Source of the DNA: a virus | Length of the DNA: 64,000 nt | Reading direction: 5' to 3' (one strand) | IMG/VR virus record: IMGVR_UViG_3300009551_000007 | Span: 1-64,000 of that record | Shown: piece by piece, positions 1-8,354 of the stretch | Position numbering within the stretch: the stretch's first letter is position 1 | Layout of the letters: each line of letters begins with the position of its first letter | Notes under the pieces: model-generated | Databases searched by the model: none | The model's input: only the letters and a program-made list of their open reading frames with translations | What the model was told of the DNA's origin: nothing | Program-made: the position numbers and the translations under genes

Positions 1-10
1 GGGGGGGGGG
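1..10. other. homopolymer run of ten G at the window edge
   Basis: The window opens with ten consecutive G residues directly before the ribosome binding site of the first gene. No function is apparent. A contig-end sequencing or assembly artefact is as likely as a real tract. Confidence 0.5.
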
Positions 11-39
11 TCTACCCATTTCTTAACAGGAGACCGAAC

Positions 40-384
40 GTGAGTGAGACCGAACCGAAAACCAACGACACGCCGGCCGGTATCCCCGTAGCCGAGCAGT
101 CACACGTCACTACGCCCGCGACCGAACCGCTACCGGAAACTCATCCTGAGCACGCCATCCCAATCCGTGCGTCGAAGGAGCGGGCGCGAGACGCCCAGCG
201 GTACGCGAACGAACTGAAGAACCCGAACAAGTCACAGGAGGCACGCGACCAGGTGGTTCAGTGGCTCAATACCTTCCTCCTCGAATGCGAGGCGAAGTTG
301 CCGACCGAGGCGAGCTACGACCGGGAAAAGCTGAGGAAGCGCGTCCGGAAGCCGAAAGCGAAGGGGAAGCCCAAAAAGGGCTAG
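40..384 (+). CDS. hypothetical protein, 114 aa, basic C-terminal tail
   Basis: I do not recognise this protein. It starts with GTG at 40, preceded by AGGAG with good spacing. The first 40 residues are Thr/Pro/Glu-rich and probably disordered. A helical middle follows, and the last dozen residues are almost all Lys, Arg, Pro and Gly, a typical nucleic-acid-binding or disordered tail. It is followed at once by a sigma70-like promoter for the next gene, so it probably ends its own short transcript. It may continue a + strand operon starting left of the window. Confidence 0.6.
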   Translation: MSETEPKTNDTPAGIPVAEQSHVTTPATEPLPETHPEHAIPIRASKERARDAQRYANELKNPNKSQEARDQVVQWLNTFLLECEAKLPTEASYDREKLRKRVRKPKAKGKPKKG

Positions 385-410
385 ACGCCGCCCCGATAAC
401 CCTATATAAT
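382..410 (+). promoter_or_regulatory. sigma70-like promoter upstream of 446
   Basis: A perfect TATAAT lies at 405-410, with TAGACG (4 of 6 matches to TTGACA) at 382-387 and a 17-base spacer. It stands out in GC-rich surroundings and lies 36 bases upstream of the next start codon. It overlaps the stop codon of the preceding gene. Confidence 0.55.
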
Positions 411-445
411 GGTCTACGTCGCCCAACCATTACAGGGAGCAAGCC

Positions 446-730
446 ATGACTCTTGAAGTTCTGAGGAAGCTGGTCGAGAAGACGAAGAACCTGCCTGCGG
501 ACACGCCGGTTACGCTGTTAGCTCCGATCAGTTGGAGCGACGACTACGAACCCACCGTCATGGACCACTTTAACATGTCCTCTACTCCCCAAGTGACCGG
601 CATGGATGAGGACGAAGACTTGGTGACTTTCGAGGGGGAGGGGATAGACGCCGAAGACATTGTCGGCTTCACCATGGAAATCGAACTCTTCATCGACGTC
701 GACCAGTTCATAGAAACATTTTCCGAGTAG
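446..730 (+). CDS. hypothetical acidic protein, 94 aa
   Basis: Not recognised. The ATG at 446 follows GGGAGC. The protein is strongly acidic, with Asp/Glu clusters through the middle and C-terminus. This is the composition of small phage proteins that mimic DNA or bind basic host partners, although nothing proves such a role here. It lies between a good promoter and the large helicase gene, so it is probably an early gene. Confidence 0.6.
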   Translation: MTLEVLRKLVEKTKNLPADTPVTLLAPISWSDDYEPTVMDHFNMSSTPQVTGMDEDEDLVTFEGEGIDAEDIVGFTMEIELFIDVDQFIETFSE

Positions 731-826
731 CGACCTCTCGTGATGCGCCTGGGCCCGCGCCGGGCGCGCCGCGAGTGGCCGTGAATCCCGTATGGTACGG
801 GTCAAAGCCGCTTCAAGGAGCCAAAC

Positions 827-3502
827 ATGAAACACGCAGACGTTCGGGTCGGAGCGCACTACCGAATCAAGGTCAGTGGTGTCCCCAGTGTCGTCGAGGT
901 CGAGCGGGTGCGGAAGAACGCCGCCGAGACGCTCAATTTGTACGACGTGAGGAACGTGCGGACCGGCGTCCGCTCGACGCTAATCAACGCCAATATTTTC
1001 ATCGAGGAAGTGCGGGTAATCAAGCCCGGCGATCTCGTCACCGTCCGCGACGACGCTCAAGTATTCAAGGTCGAATCGGTGTCGGGCGAAGTGATCAAGT
1101 TATTCAATGGCCCGACAGTGGTTCGTGCCTTCGTGAGGCCGGCGGTCGTGAAGGCGAACCCGCCCGCTGTCGTCGCCACGCCGGCGGTCGCACCGAAGAC
1201 GCCGCCGAAACCGGGAACGGTGAAAGTCGCCCTCTCCGCGCCGTCTCCTGAGGGAAAGACCGTAATGATGCCGGTGGTGCCCGTACCGGTTCCGGTCAAG
1301 CCGCCGACAGTGAAGGAGACGGTCGAAGCCGACATTAAGGAGCGGCTACTGAAGGCACTCGCGCCGGGGAAGCGGTCGACGAACGAACTGGCCGCCGACC
1401 TCGGAGTGGATTCACTCAAGATCATCGGCCCGCTCATGGAACTGGAACTGGCGGGCAAGGTGAAGCGTCTCGCGGCGAACTACTTCGAGTTACGCACTAC
1501 GCCGAAGATCAAGCTCACTCCGGAACAAGCTAAGGTGGTCGTGCCTGACCCCGAAGACCGCCCGCGTCACTGGACGGACGATCTCCATGCAGACCAGAAG
1601 GTGGAGAAGGTGAAGTGTGCCGACGAGACGGTGGAGGAATGCGTCGGGCGCATCGAGACGGCCAACAAGGTAAACTTCGACCCGCCGGTAATAACGAGCG
1701 GCCCGACGCCTGAGTTTATGATTAATCGTAACTACGTGTCACCGGGCGACGACGAACCCAGCCCGCTCGTCAAGGCGACGGCTAAAGCCCAAAGCTACAT
1801 GGACCGTCTCAAGGCCAAGCTCGGCACCAAGGCACTCGACAAGCCGGTCCCCCTCGTATCTCTCCCAGAGAACAAGGGCGGCGGCGTGCCGATGGTGCAC
1901 GTATCCGGTTTGGCCACAGGTGTGAGTAACCTGGTGGTGAAGGCACGTGCCGGAACCGGGAAGACGACGACGCTAGTTCAGGGCGTGAAGGGCATCGTCG
2001 GCGGGAACCCACGCGAATTGATTACCGATAACGGACCGGTGATTATCGAGCCAATGGATCAGCAAGCCCTCGTCTGGGAGGAAATGGCGGCAGGCGGTAA
2101 GCCTCGGTTCATGGCGTTCGTCGCCTTCAACAAGTCAATCGCGACCGAACTGAAGAAGCGCGTGCCGACCGAATGTGACGCCTCGACGATGCACGGCATG
2201 GGATTCAAGGCATGTCTCAAGCGATTCAATCTCATGAAGGGGAACGAGGTCCACGAGCACCGCGTCAGCGACATTATCGGCGAGATACTGGGCCGCGAGC
2301 CGAAAGACGTCCGCAAAGATAAGCCCGTCGTCATGTCGGCCACTCAGATGCTGACGAGTCTCGTGAAGTCCAACTTGATCGACCTGAAGGCGAACGCCGC
2401 CGACGCCCTCGACACCCTCGCCTCTCACTACGACGTCGAACTGCGCGACGACTCGCGGGACTACTCCGGCGAGATTTTCGACCTCGTTCCCAAGGTGATC
2501 GAACGGTGCCTCGACGTCCAGCGTGACGGCTGCATCGACTTCGACGACATGATGTGGTTGCCCGTCGCTCTTAACTTGCCCTTGTTCCGGTACGATCTCC
2601 TCATGGTTGACGAGGCTCAGGACTTGAATAAATGTCAGCAGGCGTTCGCCCGCCGCGCCGGGAAGCGACTGATACTGGTCGGTGACGACTGTCAAGCCAT
2701 CTACGGCTTTGCGGGTGCCGACTCCGAGAGCCTGCCGCGAATGACGGCTTTGCTCGGTGAGACTGCGGAGGGCGTGAAGGAACTACCACTGACGGTGACG
2801 CGCCGATGCGGTAAGAAGATCGTCGCCGAAGCCAATAAGATCGTTCCCGATTTTCAAGCGTGGAAGGACAACCCGGACGGTATTGTACGGAACGCGCGGT
2901 ACGCCCCGCCGGACGGCTACAGTGGTATGTCGGCGAAAGCTCAAGAGACGTACCACGGCAACGTCAATTACGGCGACATGGTGCTGTGTCGGCTCAACGC
3001 CCCACTCGTCAACCAGTGTTTCAAGTTCATTAAGGAGGGGCGGAAGGCGGTTATCCAGGGGAAGAACGTCGGTCAGGGTCTAATCTCCACCCTCACGAAG
3101 ATGAACGCCGTGGATCTCCCCGAACTCGTTAACAAGCTAGACAACTGGCGAAAGAACGAGCTACTGAAGGAGAACGCCCGGCGGAATCCGAGCGAGAGCC
3201 GGCTGGCCGGTATCCAGGACAAGTTCGATTGCCTAATGTGTTTCACGGAGAATGCCGACGGGATACCGGCCGTGATCCGTAAGATCGAGAGCGTGTTCAC
3301 CGATATCGCCGGGGAGGGTATCCGCCTTTCCAGTATTCATAAGGCAAAAGGACTAGAGGCGGAACGGGTCTTCTTCCTCCGCCCCAAAGGTGCCGAGTGC
3401 CCCAGCCCGTTCGCCAAGAGCGCATGGCAAGGCAAACAGGAAAAGAACCTCACCTACGTGGCTATGACCCGTGCCATAAAGGAGTTGATTTATGTCTCTT
3501 GA
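827..3502 (+). CDS. UvrD/Rep-type superfamily 1 DNA helicase with N-terminal winged-helix extension
   Basis: ATP-dependent DNA helicase of the UvrD/PcrA/Rep group, probably acting in phage replication or repair. The helicase half starts near residue 360. It shows Walker A (ARAGTGKTT), Walker B (MVDEAQDL), motif III (VGDDCQAIYGF), a late motif V-like SSIHKAKGLEAERV and motif VI (YVAMTRA). The first 350 residues are not part of the usual family. They hold two small beta-rich segments, a Pro/Val/Ala-rich linker around 110-165, and a winged-helix-like segment near 172-222. The ATG at 827 follows AAGGAG, and a 6 bp hairpin (787-801) lies just upstream. An intrinsic terminator lies about 80 bases after the stop. 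Confidence 0.9.
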   Translation: MKHADVRVGAHYRIKVSGVPSVVEVERVRKNAAETLNLYDVRNVRTGVRSTLINANIFIEEVRVIKPGDLVTVRDDAQVFKVESVSGEVIKLFNGPTVVRAFVRPAVVKANPPAVVATPAVAPKTPPKPGTVKVALSAPSPEGKTVMMPVVPVPVPVKPPTVKETVEADIKERLLKALAPGKRSTNELAADLGVDSLKIIGPLMELELAGKVKRLAANYFELRTTPKIKLTPEQAKVVVPDPEDRPRHWTDDLHADQKVEKVKCADETVEECVGRIETANKVNFDPPVITSGPTPEFMINRNYVSPGDDEPSPLVKATAKAQSYMDRLKAKLGTKALDKPVPLVSLPENKGGGVPMVHVSGLATGVSNLVVKARAGTGKTTTLVQGVKGIVGGNPRELITDNGPVIIEPMDQQALVWEEMAAGGKPRFMAFVAFNKSIATELKKRVPTECDASTMHGMGFKACLKRFNLMKGNEVHEHRVSDIIGEILGREPKDVRKDKPVVMSATQMLTSLVKSNLIDLKANAADALDTLASHYDVELRDDSRDYSGEIFDLVPKVIERCLDVQRDGCIDFDDMMWLPVALNLPLFRYDLLMVDEAQDLNKCQQAFARRAGKRLILVGDDCQAIYGFAGADSESLPRMTALLGETAEGVKELPLTVTRRCGKKIVAEANKIVPDFQAWKDNPDGIVRNARYAPPDGYSGMSAKAQETYHGNVNYGDMVLCRLNAPLVNQCFKFIKEGRKAVIQGKNVGQGLISTLTKMNAVDLPELVNKLDNWRKNELLKENARRNPSESRLAGIQDKFDCLMCFTENADGIPAVIRKIESVFTDIAGEGIRLSSIHKAKGLEAERVFFLRPKGAECPSPFAKSAWQGKQEKNLTYVAMTRAIKELIYVS

Positions 3503-3585
3503 AGACCTAAAGTCGGCAATTTACGAGTGGCGAGTTCATGGAGTTTAGTGAAGACGGTCAGGTGATGTCGTACTGAGTTCCTTCC

Positions 3586-3610
3586 GCCCCGGTTAGTCGC
3601 CGGGGCTTTT
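3586..3610 (+). terminator. Rho-independent terminator after the helicase gene
   Basis: GCCCCGG (3586-3592) pairs with CCGGGGC (3600-3606) around a 7-base loop, followed directly by TTTT. The 130-base gap around it (3503-3632) holds no convincing gene, only an 18-codon ORF from 3492. Confidence 0.8.
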
Positions 3611-3632
3611 CCAGACCTACTAGGAGACCGAA

Positions 3633-4238
3633 ATGAGTGCGCCGAAGAAGCCTTGGAGTAAGAACAACTACCCCGCGAACCGCGACAAGAAGCAAAACGT
3701 CGCACCGCCCGGTTCGGCACCGACACATGAGGTGACCGCGATAGTTAAGTCCACCGGGAAGAAAGGTCAAGTGGGCGTGGGCTGGTTGTACGAGGGCGAG
3801 AATGGAACGTACTTATCCATCCAACTAAACCCCTGTGTGGTTCTGTCGGCTAACGACGACTTGGTGGTAAACGTCTTCCCAGTCAACTGGGCGGGATACA
3901 AGCCCGTCTCTGGTGCTCCGAGTAAAGCGAAGTACGAACAACTCGCGGCACGGACGCCGGACAACGAACCGCCCAAAACCGAGATCAGCGACGAGGCACT
4001 TCATGGTTTATTCAACCATCCCGACTACGAGTACATGACCGAGTCGTATAGTCCCAAAGGCGTAGCGAACTATAAACCCCTGTTACCGGACCCAGTTCAA
4101 CAGGGCTGGGAACTGAACCGAGACCATAAGGGCGGGCACACGGTACTGGATGACGGGTCGGAAGAGACGTACTGGAGGCGGCGTAAGACGGAACGGGAAC
4201 CCGCCTTGAAACCCGAACTCCCGGCGAACCCGTTTTGA
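3633..4238 (+). CDS. hypothetical protein, 201 aa
   Basis: Not recognised. The ATG at 3633 is preceded by AGGAGACCGAA, the same leader seen before the gene at 40. The N-terminus is basic and polar. A beta-rich middle contains Trp, Tyr and Gly patches, and the C-terminal half is Pro, Lys and Glu-rich and probably disordered. There is no signal peptide or membrane segment. It follows the helicase terminator and precedes the TIGR02996 gene, so it is probably a separately transcribed accessory gene. Confidence 0.6.
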   Translation: MSAPKKPWSKNNYPANRDKKQNVAPPGSAPTHEVTAIVKSTGKKGQVGVGWLYEGENGTYLSIQLNPCVVLSANDDLVVNVFPVNWAGYKPVSGAPSKAKYEQLAARTPDNEPPKTEISDEALHGLFNHPDYEYMTESYSPKGVANYKPLLPDPVQQGWELNRDHKGGHTVLDDGSEETYWRRRKTEREPALKPELPANPF

Positions 4239-4347
4239 GCGTTTAGTGTCTCTTACCCGGCACTTTCCGGTTTAGACGGGTAACCGCCGTACCGAGCCGC
4301 GAAAGTGCCGTCCTCGTGCCTATACGTGCTAGAAAGTGGGGTTAGAA
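4239..4347 (+). repeat. intergenic element, copy C of a recurring motif
   Basis: This 109-base gap contains TTTAG, then GTCTCTTACCCG, then TTTAGACGG, and near its end GTGCTAGAAA. The same ordered blocks recur in the gaps at 45958-46077 and, more loosely, at 11178-11272. The TTTAG/TCTCT/ACCCG part is oriented with transcription. A phage promoter or processing signal is a guess. Confidence 0.4.
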
Positions 4348-5445
4348 ATGTCCGACGAGCGAGCCGAAGCATGGACCGACCCTTTAACTGAGTGGTGGAA
4401 ATCTGTCGACGCCGAACCGTGTAACACGACGCTCCGACTGTCGTTCGCCGACTGGCTGGAGGAACACGCCGAAGGCGAGAACGGCGTCGAGTACCTAATG
4501 GGCGCGTGCCTTCAGCGCGTCATAGCCCAGCCGAATAACGATGATCTGAAACTCGCCTATGCCGAGTCACTGAAGCGCGGCGGGCGGGAGGCGGAAGCGA
4601 TCTGTATTGAAAGTAGCGTCGCGTTGTCTCGGATGCCCGTTCACGTCCAGGTGCCGAACCGCTGGTACAATGGTAACAACGGACCGAAGACCTACCTGGT
4701 GTCTTTGGAAAACATTAGTGCCGAACATTACGGCATTGAGGAGGTAGGTGAACTGGTAAAGGTGCGGTTAAAACTGAAGGAGCAAATCAACAAAGCCTTC
4801 GAGGGGGTCGGAGACTGGGGGCACTACGTAGTGAGTGCGGTCGGTAAGAAATACTACGAACTGGAACCGTTCATAGCCGGTAGCGGGGTAGGAGTCGCGA
4901 AGACGAGGGAACCGGTCTCGTTTCATCATACTGGGGGGGTAGTCCTGAGCACTCACCGGCATTTAATCGGCGACGCTTGGCCTACTGCTGTTCGTACCGC
5001 CCACAACGTGTCGCTATCGCCGAGGAGCGTACTACTGGGCTGGAAAGATGGGATGGTAAACGAGCTGACTATGACTTGGGGAGACTGGGTGAGGTGCTTC
5101 CGGCGCGTCCTCCGGTGCTTACCGATTCAAAGGGTGAATCTACTCCATCCCCCGCGCCTAGTCGATTCGGGCATTGATAGTAACGGGGAGCGGAACTGGA
5201 CGCTGGAAGGTCAGCGGGTAAGCATCCCGCCCTTAACGACGTTCCCGGTGGAGAGGACTGACCCCTACATAGCGGACGGGTTCGACTGGCCTCATTACTC
5301 GGTTACGGAGCGGAATAACACTAGTCACGTGGCGATGTGCAAGTCAGCTAAGACCGCCCTAGAGGTTATGCTGATGCACGGCTGGCCGACCGTCGAGTGG
5401 GGGACGGAATGGTGGGATAAGGACTGGTCTGCGGAGATTATTTGA
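4348..5445 (+). CDS. TIGR02996-domain protein, 365 aa
   Basis: The N-terminal part (residues 5-45) matches the short TIGR02996 repeat-companion domain: a polar start, then a segment ending LRLSFADWLEEH. A weaker second copy follows (LKLAYAESLKRGG, about 70-85). This domain is characteristic of Gemmata-type planctomycetes and some myxobacteria and has no proven function. The remaining 270 residues are a Trp/His-rich region I cannot assign. ATG at 4348 is preferred over the in-frame GTG at 4336. The gene ends the left + strand group and faces the minus-strand block across a hairpin. Uptake from the host is likely. Confidence 0.8.
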   Translation: MSDERAEAWTDPLTEWWKSVDAEPCNTTLRLSFADWLEEHAEGENGVEYLMGACLQRVIAQPNNDDLKLAYAESLKRGGREAEAICIESSVALSRMPVHVQVPNRWYNGNNGPKTYLVSLENISAEHYGIEEVGELVKVRLKLKEQINKAFEGVGDWGHYVVSAVGKKYYELEPFIAGSGVGVAKTREPVSFHHTGGVVLSTHRHLIGDAWPTAVRTAHNVSLSPRSVLLGWKDGMVNELTMTWGDWVRCFRRVLRCLPIQRVNLLHPPRLVDSGIDSNGERNWTLEGQRVSIPPLTTFPVERTDPYIADGFDWPHYSVTERNNTSHVAMCKSAKTALEVMLMHGWPTVEWGTEWWDKDWSAEII

Positions 5446-5449
5446 ACCA

Positions 5450-5511
5450 CAGCCGGCGGGGACTGGGGAGGCCCAAGGAGCTAACAAAAGCCCCCCGTCG
5501 CCCGCCGGCTG
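5450..5511. terminator. large hairpin between convergent genes
   Basis: CAGCCGGCGGG (5450-5460) is perfectly complementary to 5501-5511, and the arms extend inward through GAC and a G-tract paired with a C-tract, with small bulges. It occupies the whole gap between the ends of the TIGR02996 gene (+) and the glycosyltransferase gene (-). It lacks a long T-run. Confidence 0.7.
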
Positions 5512-5519
5512 CTTACGCC

Positions 5520-6275
5520 TCAATCCACTGGAAACTTCGCGGCGTACATTTCCATTGACGCGACCCGTCGCGCACGCCGGTCCGGTTCCGAACTGCTCCA
5601 GTGGAGAACGGCGTCGGTCGGGGCGAGGCGGAAGTCGGAGTCATACCAACTTTGCCAGTTACACATCTGAGGTAAGAAACACATCTCAATCTTGTTGTCG
5701 AGGGCCATGGCGTTCGTGCGGTCCTGTTCACTACAGTGGCCCATCGGGAACGCGCCGCGCGGCCGTTCGACCACCCAAGCGTACCGCTTCGGAATCACCA
5801 TTACCCCGGCGTTGAAGTACCATTCGGCCGGCCCGGTCGAGTACCCGTGTGCCCGGCGGAAACATTCGTACTCGATCTCGCGATGGTCCCGCTTCGCGCG
5901 GTGCTGACCGAGTTCGTCGACGGCACCGAACATTCGCGGCGGGACCATGCTAAACAGGTCCGGGCACGTCTTCCTCACTAGCACGTCGGCGTCGAGGTAC
6001 ACTATCCGCTCGTAATGGTCGAGCACTCGCGGGATTACGTACTTGCTCGACATGGGCCATCGCGGGTGACCGGGCCAGTCGCATATCACGAAGTCCGCAC
6101 CGACGCGGCGAGCGTAAGCCGACATATGTTTGGCCCCGGCTCGGAGGCACCGACACGCCTCGTCGCCCGCCGCCACCGTCACGACCGCGTTCGGGCGCGT
6201 CGGCGTGAGAGCGAGCTTCGGCGGGTCGGGGACGATGACGTGAGTCTCGTTCGTTACGCGCGGCGGCATGTTCAC
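5520..6275 (-). CDS. glycosyltransferase, GT-A fold (GT8/glycogenin-like)
   Basis: Probably transfers a sugar from a nucleotide-sugar donor to a virion protein, modified DNA or a host surface molecule. Residues near 30-100 show the fold: an Ala/Val-rich first strand, a VGADFVICDW segment, KYVIPRVLDHYERIVYLDADVLV with the metal-binding DxD (LDADV), and later YFNAGVMVIPK, the Asn-Ala-Gly motif of this superfamily. A C-terminal LHWSSS region suits donor binding. At 251 aa it is short, catalytic core only, with no signal peptide or membrane anchor. It is the last gene of the tail operon, 2 bases after its neighbour, which favours decoration of tail proteins. Confidence 0.75.
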   Translation of the reverse strand: MNMPPRVTNETHVIVPDPPKLALTPTRPNAVVTVAAGDEACRCLRAGAKHMSAYARRVGADFVICDWPGHPRWPMSSKYVIPRVLDHYERIVYLDADVLVRKTCPDLFSMVPPRMFGAVDELGQHRAKRDHREIEYECFRRAHGYSTGPAEWYFNAGVMVIPKRYAWVVERPRGAFPMGHCSEQDRTNAMALDNKIEMCFLPQMCNWQSWYDSDFRLAPTDAVLHWSSSEPDRRARRVASMEMYAAKFPVD

Positions 6276-6277
6276 TC

Positions 6278-6604
6278 CTATCCGGGTTGAGACACTAACT
6301 CCATGGTGATATCATACGGGTACGTCTTAACGATTGACCCGTCGGTCGCGGTGACAGCCACCATCCACAAGCCGACCTCCGTGAAGTCGGTCGTGAGGGT
6401 GTCGTAGTAGAACAGCCCGCTCGCGGCGACGCCGGCCACGCAGTCGCGCGAGAACGTCTGACCCGACGGACTGAGGAAGGTCAGCGACACCGAACCGCCG
6501 GTGAGGTTCCATGCCGCGCCGTCCTTTTTGGCCGTTACCTCAAGGCGGTCGACGTTGCCGATGTTAAACCGCCCGAAGCTGAGATTGGGCTGGTCGCCAC
6601 ACAT
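6278..6604 (-). CDS. small tail/baseplate-associated protein with immunoglobulin-like fold
   Basis: A 108 aa all-beta protein: a short lead-in, then alternating strands (LEVTAKKDGAAWNLTG, VSLTFLSPSG, GLWMVAVTATDG). This resembles the immunoglobulin-like N-terminal domains of phage baseplate and receptor-binding proteins. Its ATG overlaps the stop of the 274 aa gene upstream by one base (TAATG), so the two are translationally coupled. The virion role is inferred from fold and position. Confidence 0.5.
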   Translation of the reverse strand: MCGDQPNLSFGRFNIGNVDRLEVTAKKDGAAWNLTGGSVSLTFLSPSGQTFSRDCVAGVAASGLFYYDTLTTDFTEVGLWMVAVTATDGSIVKTYPYDITMELVSQPG

Positions 6605-7428
6605 TAGTCGGTTACCTCCAAAGCTCGCAAGTGGGCGTAACTGATCGTCAGCGAGTGGACGAAGGTGAAGTCAATTACGAGCGGTCTGATCGGCGGCACG
6701 GGTATCGTCTGCCCGCTGGCCTCTAGAGTCGCGGGGAACACGAACAGAGACACCGACGTCGGCAGTGCGACGATCTCCTGGGAGAAACTAGCTACGCGGA
6801 CCGACGGGGCGGTGACACTGACGACCGAGACGCCGTAACTCCGGTCGTTCGCCGTGCCGGGGACCGAGACGCCGGTGCCGGTCGGTATGGCTCTTAAACT
6901 CAAGTCGTCCGTTACTGCGAACGCTGCAGGTGTTAGTACCGCCGTGCCCGACGCGACTAGCCCTCTGTCGAACTGGGCCGCCAGGACCGAGACGGAGAGC
7001 GACACGGGCGAGGCGTCAATCGTGAAGCTGACGTTCGCCAGTAGCACGGCGTCGGGCACGAACACCGTGACGCTCGTTACCTCCGCCGTCTCGCCCCAGT
7101 CCGCCGTCGGGCGCGTGACCCATGACGGCTGTGTGACTACCGCACTAAGCGAATCTGTCGAGGCGAACGACGCGGAGGCGGCGAACGGGACGGGCGACAC
7201 CGCGACCGACGAACCGAGTGCCGTGCCTTGGGCTGAAGAGGCGGCGGACGCCGTTGTCGTACCTAGTCCGTTGATAGTCTCGGAGATCGTGAAACTGACG
7301 GCGGCACTAGCTACGCCGGGCGCGGAAACGACGTCGGCTGAGAACGGCGTGTCGACGCCGCCCCCACCGCCGCCGAGTGGGGAGGCTTCCGCGAACGCCA
7401 GTTCACCGAAACACGAGTCACCGAACAT
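6604..7428 (-). CDS. low-complexity Ala/Ser/Val/Thr-rich structural protein, 274 aa
   Basis: Not recognised by family. It opens with FGDSCFGELAFAEAS, then a glycine run, then about 230 residues of Ala, Val, Ser and Thr with few charges and irregular beta-strand periodicity. This suggests tail-fibre or adhesin-like repeats. ATG 7428 has AAGG eight bases upstream. Directly upstream, in the same frame, is a TGA (7432-7434) preceded by a 44-codon open stretch that encodes a similar Phe-Gly-Glu motif. An upstream coding segment may therefore have been cut off. Confidence 0.65.
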   Translation of the reverse strand: MFGDSCFGELAFAEASPLGGGGGGVDTPFSADVVSAPGVASAAVSFTISETINGLGTTTASAASSAQGTALGSSVAVSPVPFAASASFASTDSLSAVVTQPSWVTRPTADWGETAEVTSVTVFVPDAVLLANVSFTIDASPVSLSVSVLAAQFDRGLVASGTAVLTPAAFAVTDDLSLRAIPTGTGVSVPGTANDRSYGVSVVSVTAPSVRVASFSQEIVALPTSVSLFVFPATLEASGQTIPVPPIRPLVIDFTFVHSLTISYAHLRALEVTD

Positions 7429-7431
7429 ACG

Positions 7432-7566
7432 TCACCTTGATTCCCCGAACGCGACGGCACCGAACGCGCCGACGGGCGGGTCACCCTCTCGCGGGAAGCC
7501 CCGCACGAAGTCGGCGAGGCCGGACGTCTCGACGAGGGGCCAAGCCGCAGGGTTACTTGTAAGCAA
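7432..7566 (-). CDS. possible 44-codon ORF in frame with the next gene
   Basis: A TTG-initiated open stretch overlaps the end of the 129 aa gene and reads to TGA at 7432-7434. Its end, GAFGAVAFGESR, resembles the start of the following protein (FGDSCFGELAFAEAS). Only a stop and one codon separate them. It has no clear ribosome binding site. It could be a tiny coupled gene or the severed N-terminus of the 274 aa protein. Confidence 0.3.
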   Translation of the reverse strand: MLTSNPAAWPLVETSGLADFVRGFPREGDPPVGAFGAVAFGESR

Positions 7567-7942
7567 CAATGTTACCGATGAGAAAGGCTTCTATCCCGAC
7601 GATTTGGGCTACCTCCTGCTGGGTCCACGGGTCGTTGGTTGCCGCTTTCGCCACGAGGTTATTCAGGTTCTGGAGTGCCGTGAACACTAGTCCGGGCGGG
7701 TCAATATCTGCCGGCTGACCGTTCACTAGGAGTGCGCCCCCGCTCATAGTGAATTGCTGTGAGTTCGACTGCCAGAGGGTCAGTAGGGCTTGGTTGTTTG
7801 GCTGGTTCTCGTCGAGCCGGAGGAGGTTGGTGAGGACCGGTGGCGCCGGCAGGGGGAACGATTGTTCCTCTGCGGCGTTGGCTTTGCGGCGGACCGTTAA
7901 GCCGTTGTCGGTCGAGTAGAAGCACGCGGAGCGGAACGTCAT
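7553..7942 (-). CDS. hypothetical tail-region protein, 129 aa
   Basis: Not recognised. It begins with a polar segment and a Pro-rich stretch (SFPLPAPPVLTNLL), then a Gln/Asn-rich helical middle and a C-terminal helix. Ordering and length resemble the small fibre-associated proteins encoded with phage tail fibres. Its neighbour at 7968 shares the layout: N-terminal FPLP motif, Asn/Gln-rich helix at the end. The two may be diverged paralogues. Confidence 0.6.
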   Translation of the reverse strand: MTFRSACFYSTDNGLTVRRKANAAEEQSFPLPAPPVLTNLLRLDENQPNNQALLTLWQSNSQQFTMSGGALLVNGQPADIDPPGLVFTALQNLNNLVAKAATNDPWTQQEVAQIVGIEAFLIGNIVAYK

Positions 7943-7967
7943 GATCGGACCTCGGTTGGGGGCGACT

Positions 7968-8354
7968 TTATTGGGTCAGCTGAACCAGACGCCTTATGAT
8001 CTGGTTGTTCTGTTGAGTCAGTGCTTTAACTTGGGCGAGCACCTGGGCGTTCGTCGGCGACGCGACCCCCAGGAACGTGTTGTTATTGGACACCGCAGTT
8101 GCGGCGCTATTGAGGAGGGCGGCGCGGTCGCCGTCCGCAGCCAGTACGACGTTCGCGCCGTTCTTCTTCAGTACGCCCGTCACCAGTGCGTAGGGCGTCG
8201 GGTTCGCTCGTATGTCGGCGACGACCGCCGCGTTCGTCGTCTCGTCGAAGTTGACCGAGTCGACGACGTCGGACGGGAGTGGGAAGAAGAACGCCTCCAG
8301 TGCGTTCACCCGGAACCCGATTGTGCCGTCGGCACGCTTGTACGCCGTCGCCAT
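7968..8354 (-). CDS. hypothetical tail-region protein, 128 aa
   Basis: Not recognised. The N-terminal half includes AFFFPLPSDVVDSVNFDETTN, the middle a small domain with an ANPTPYALVTG segment, and the C-terminus a polar helix (VLAQVKALTQQNNQIIRRLVQL) that could form a coiled coil, as in tail-fibre trimerisation helices. Start and stop overlap the larger gene upstream at 8354. The phrase PFPLP/FPLP is shared with the next protein in the operon. Confidence 0.6.
   Translation of the reverse strand: MATAYKRADGTIGFRVNALEAFFFPLPSDVVDSVNFDETTNAAVVADIRANPTPYALVTGVLKKNGANVVLAADGDRAALLNSAATAVSNNNTFLGVASPTNAQVLAQVKALTQQNNQIIRRLVQLTQ

Noticed and set aside
6854-7690. + strand ORF of 278 codons rich in Ala, Thr and Ser
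   Set aside because: Opposite the low-complexity structural gene; both look repetitive, but the minus-strand gene has start, SD and operon context.
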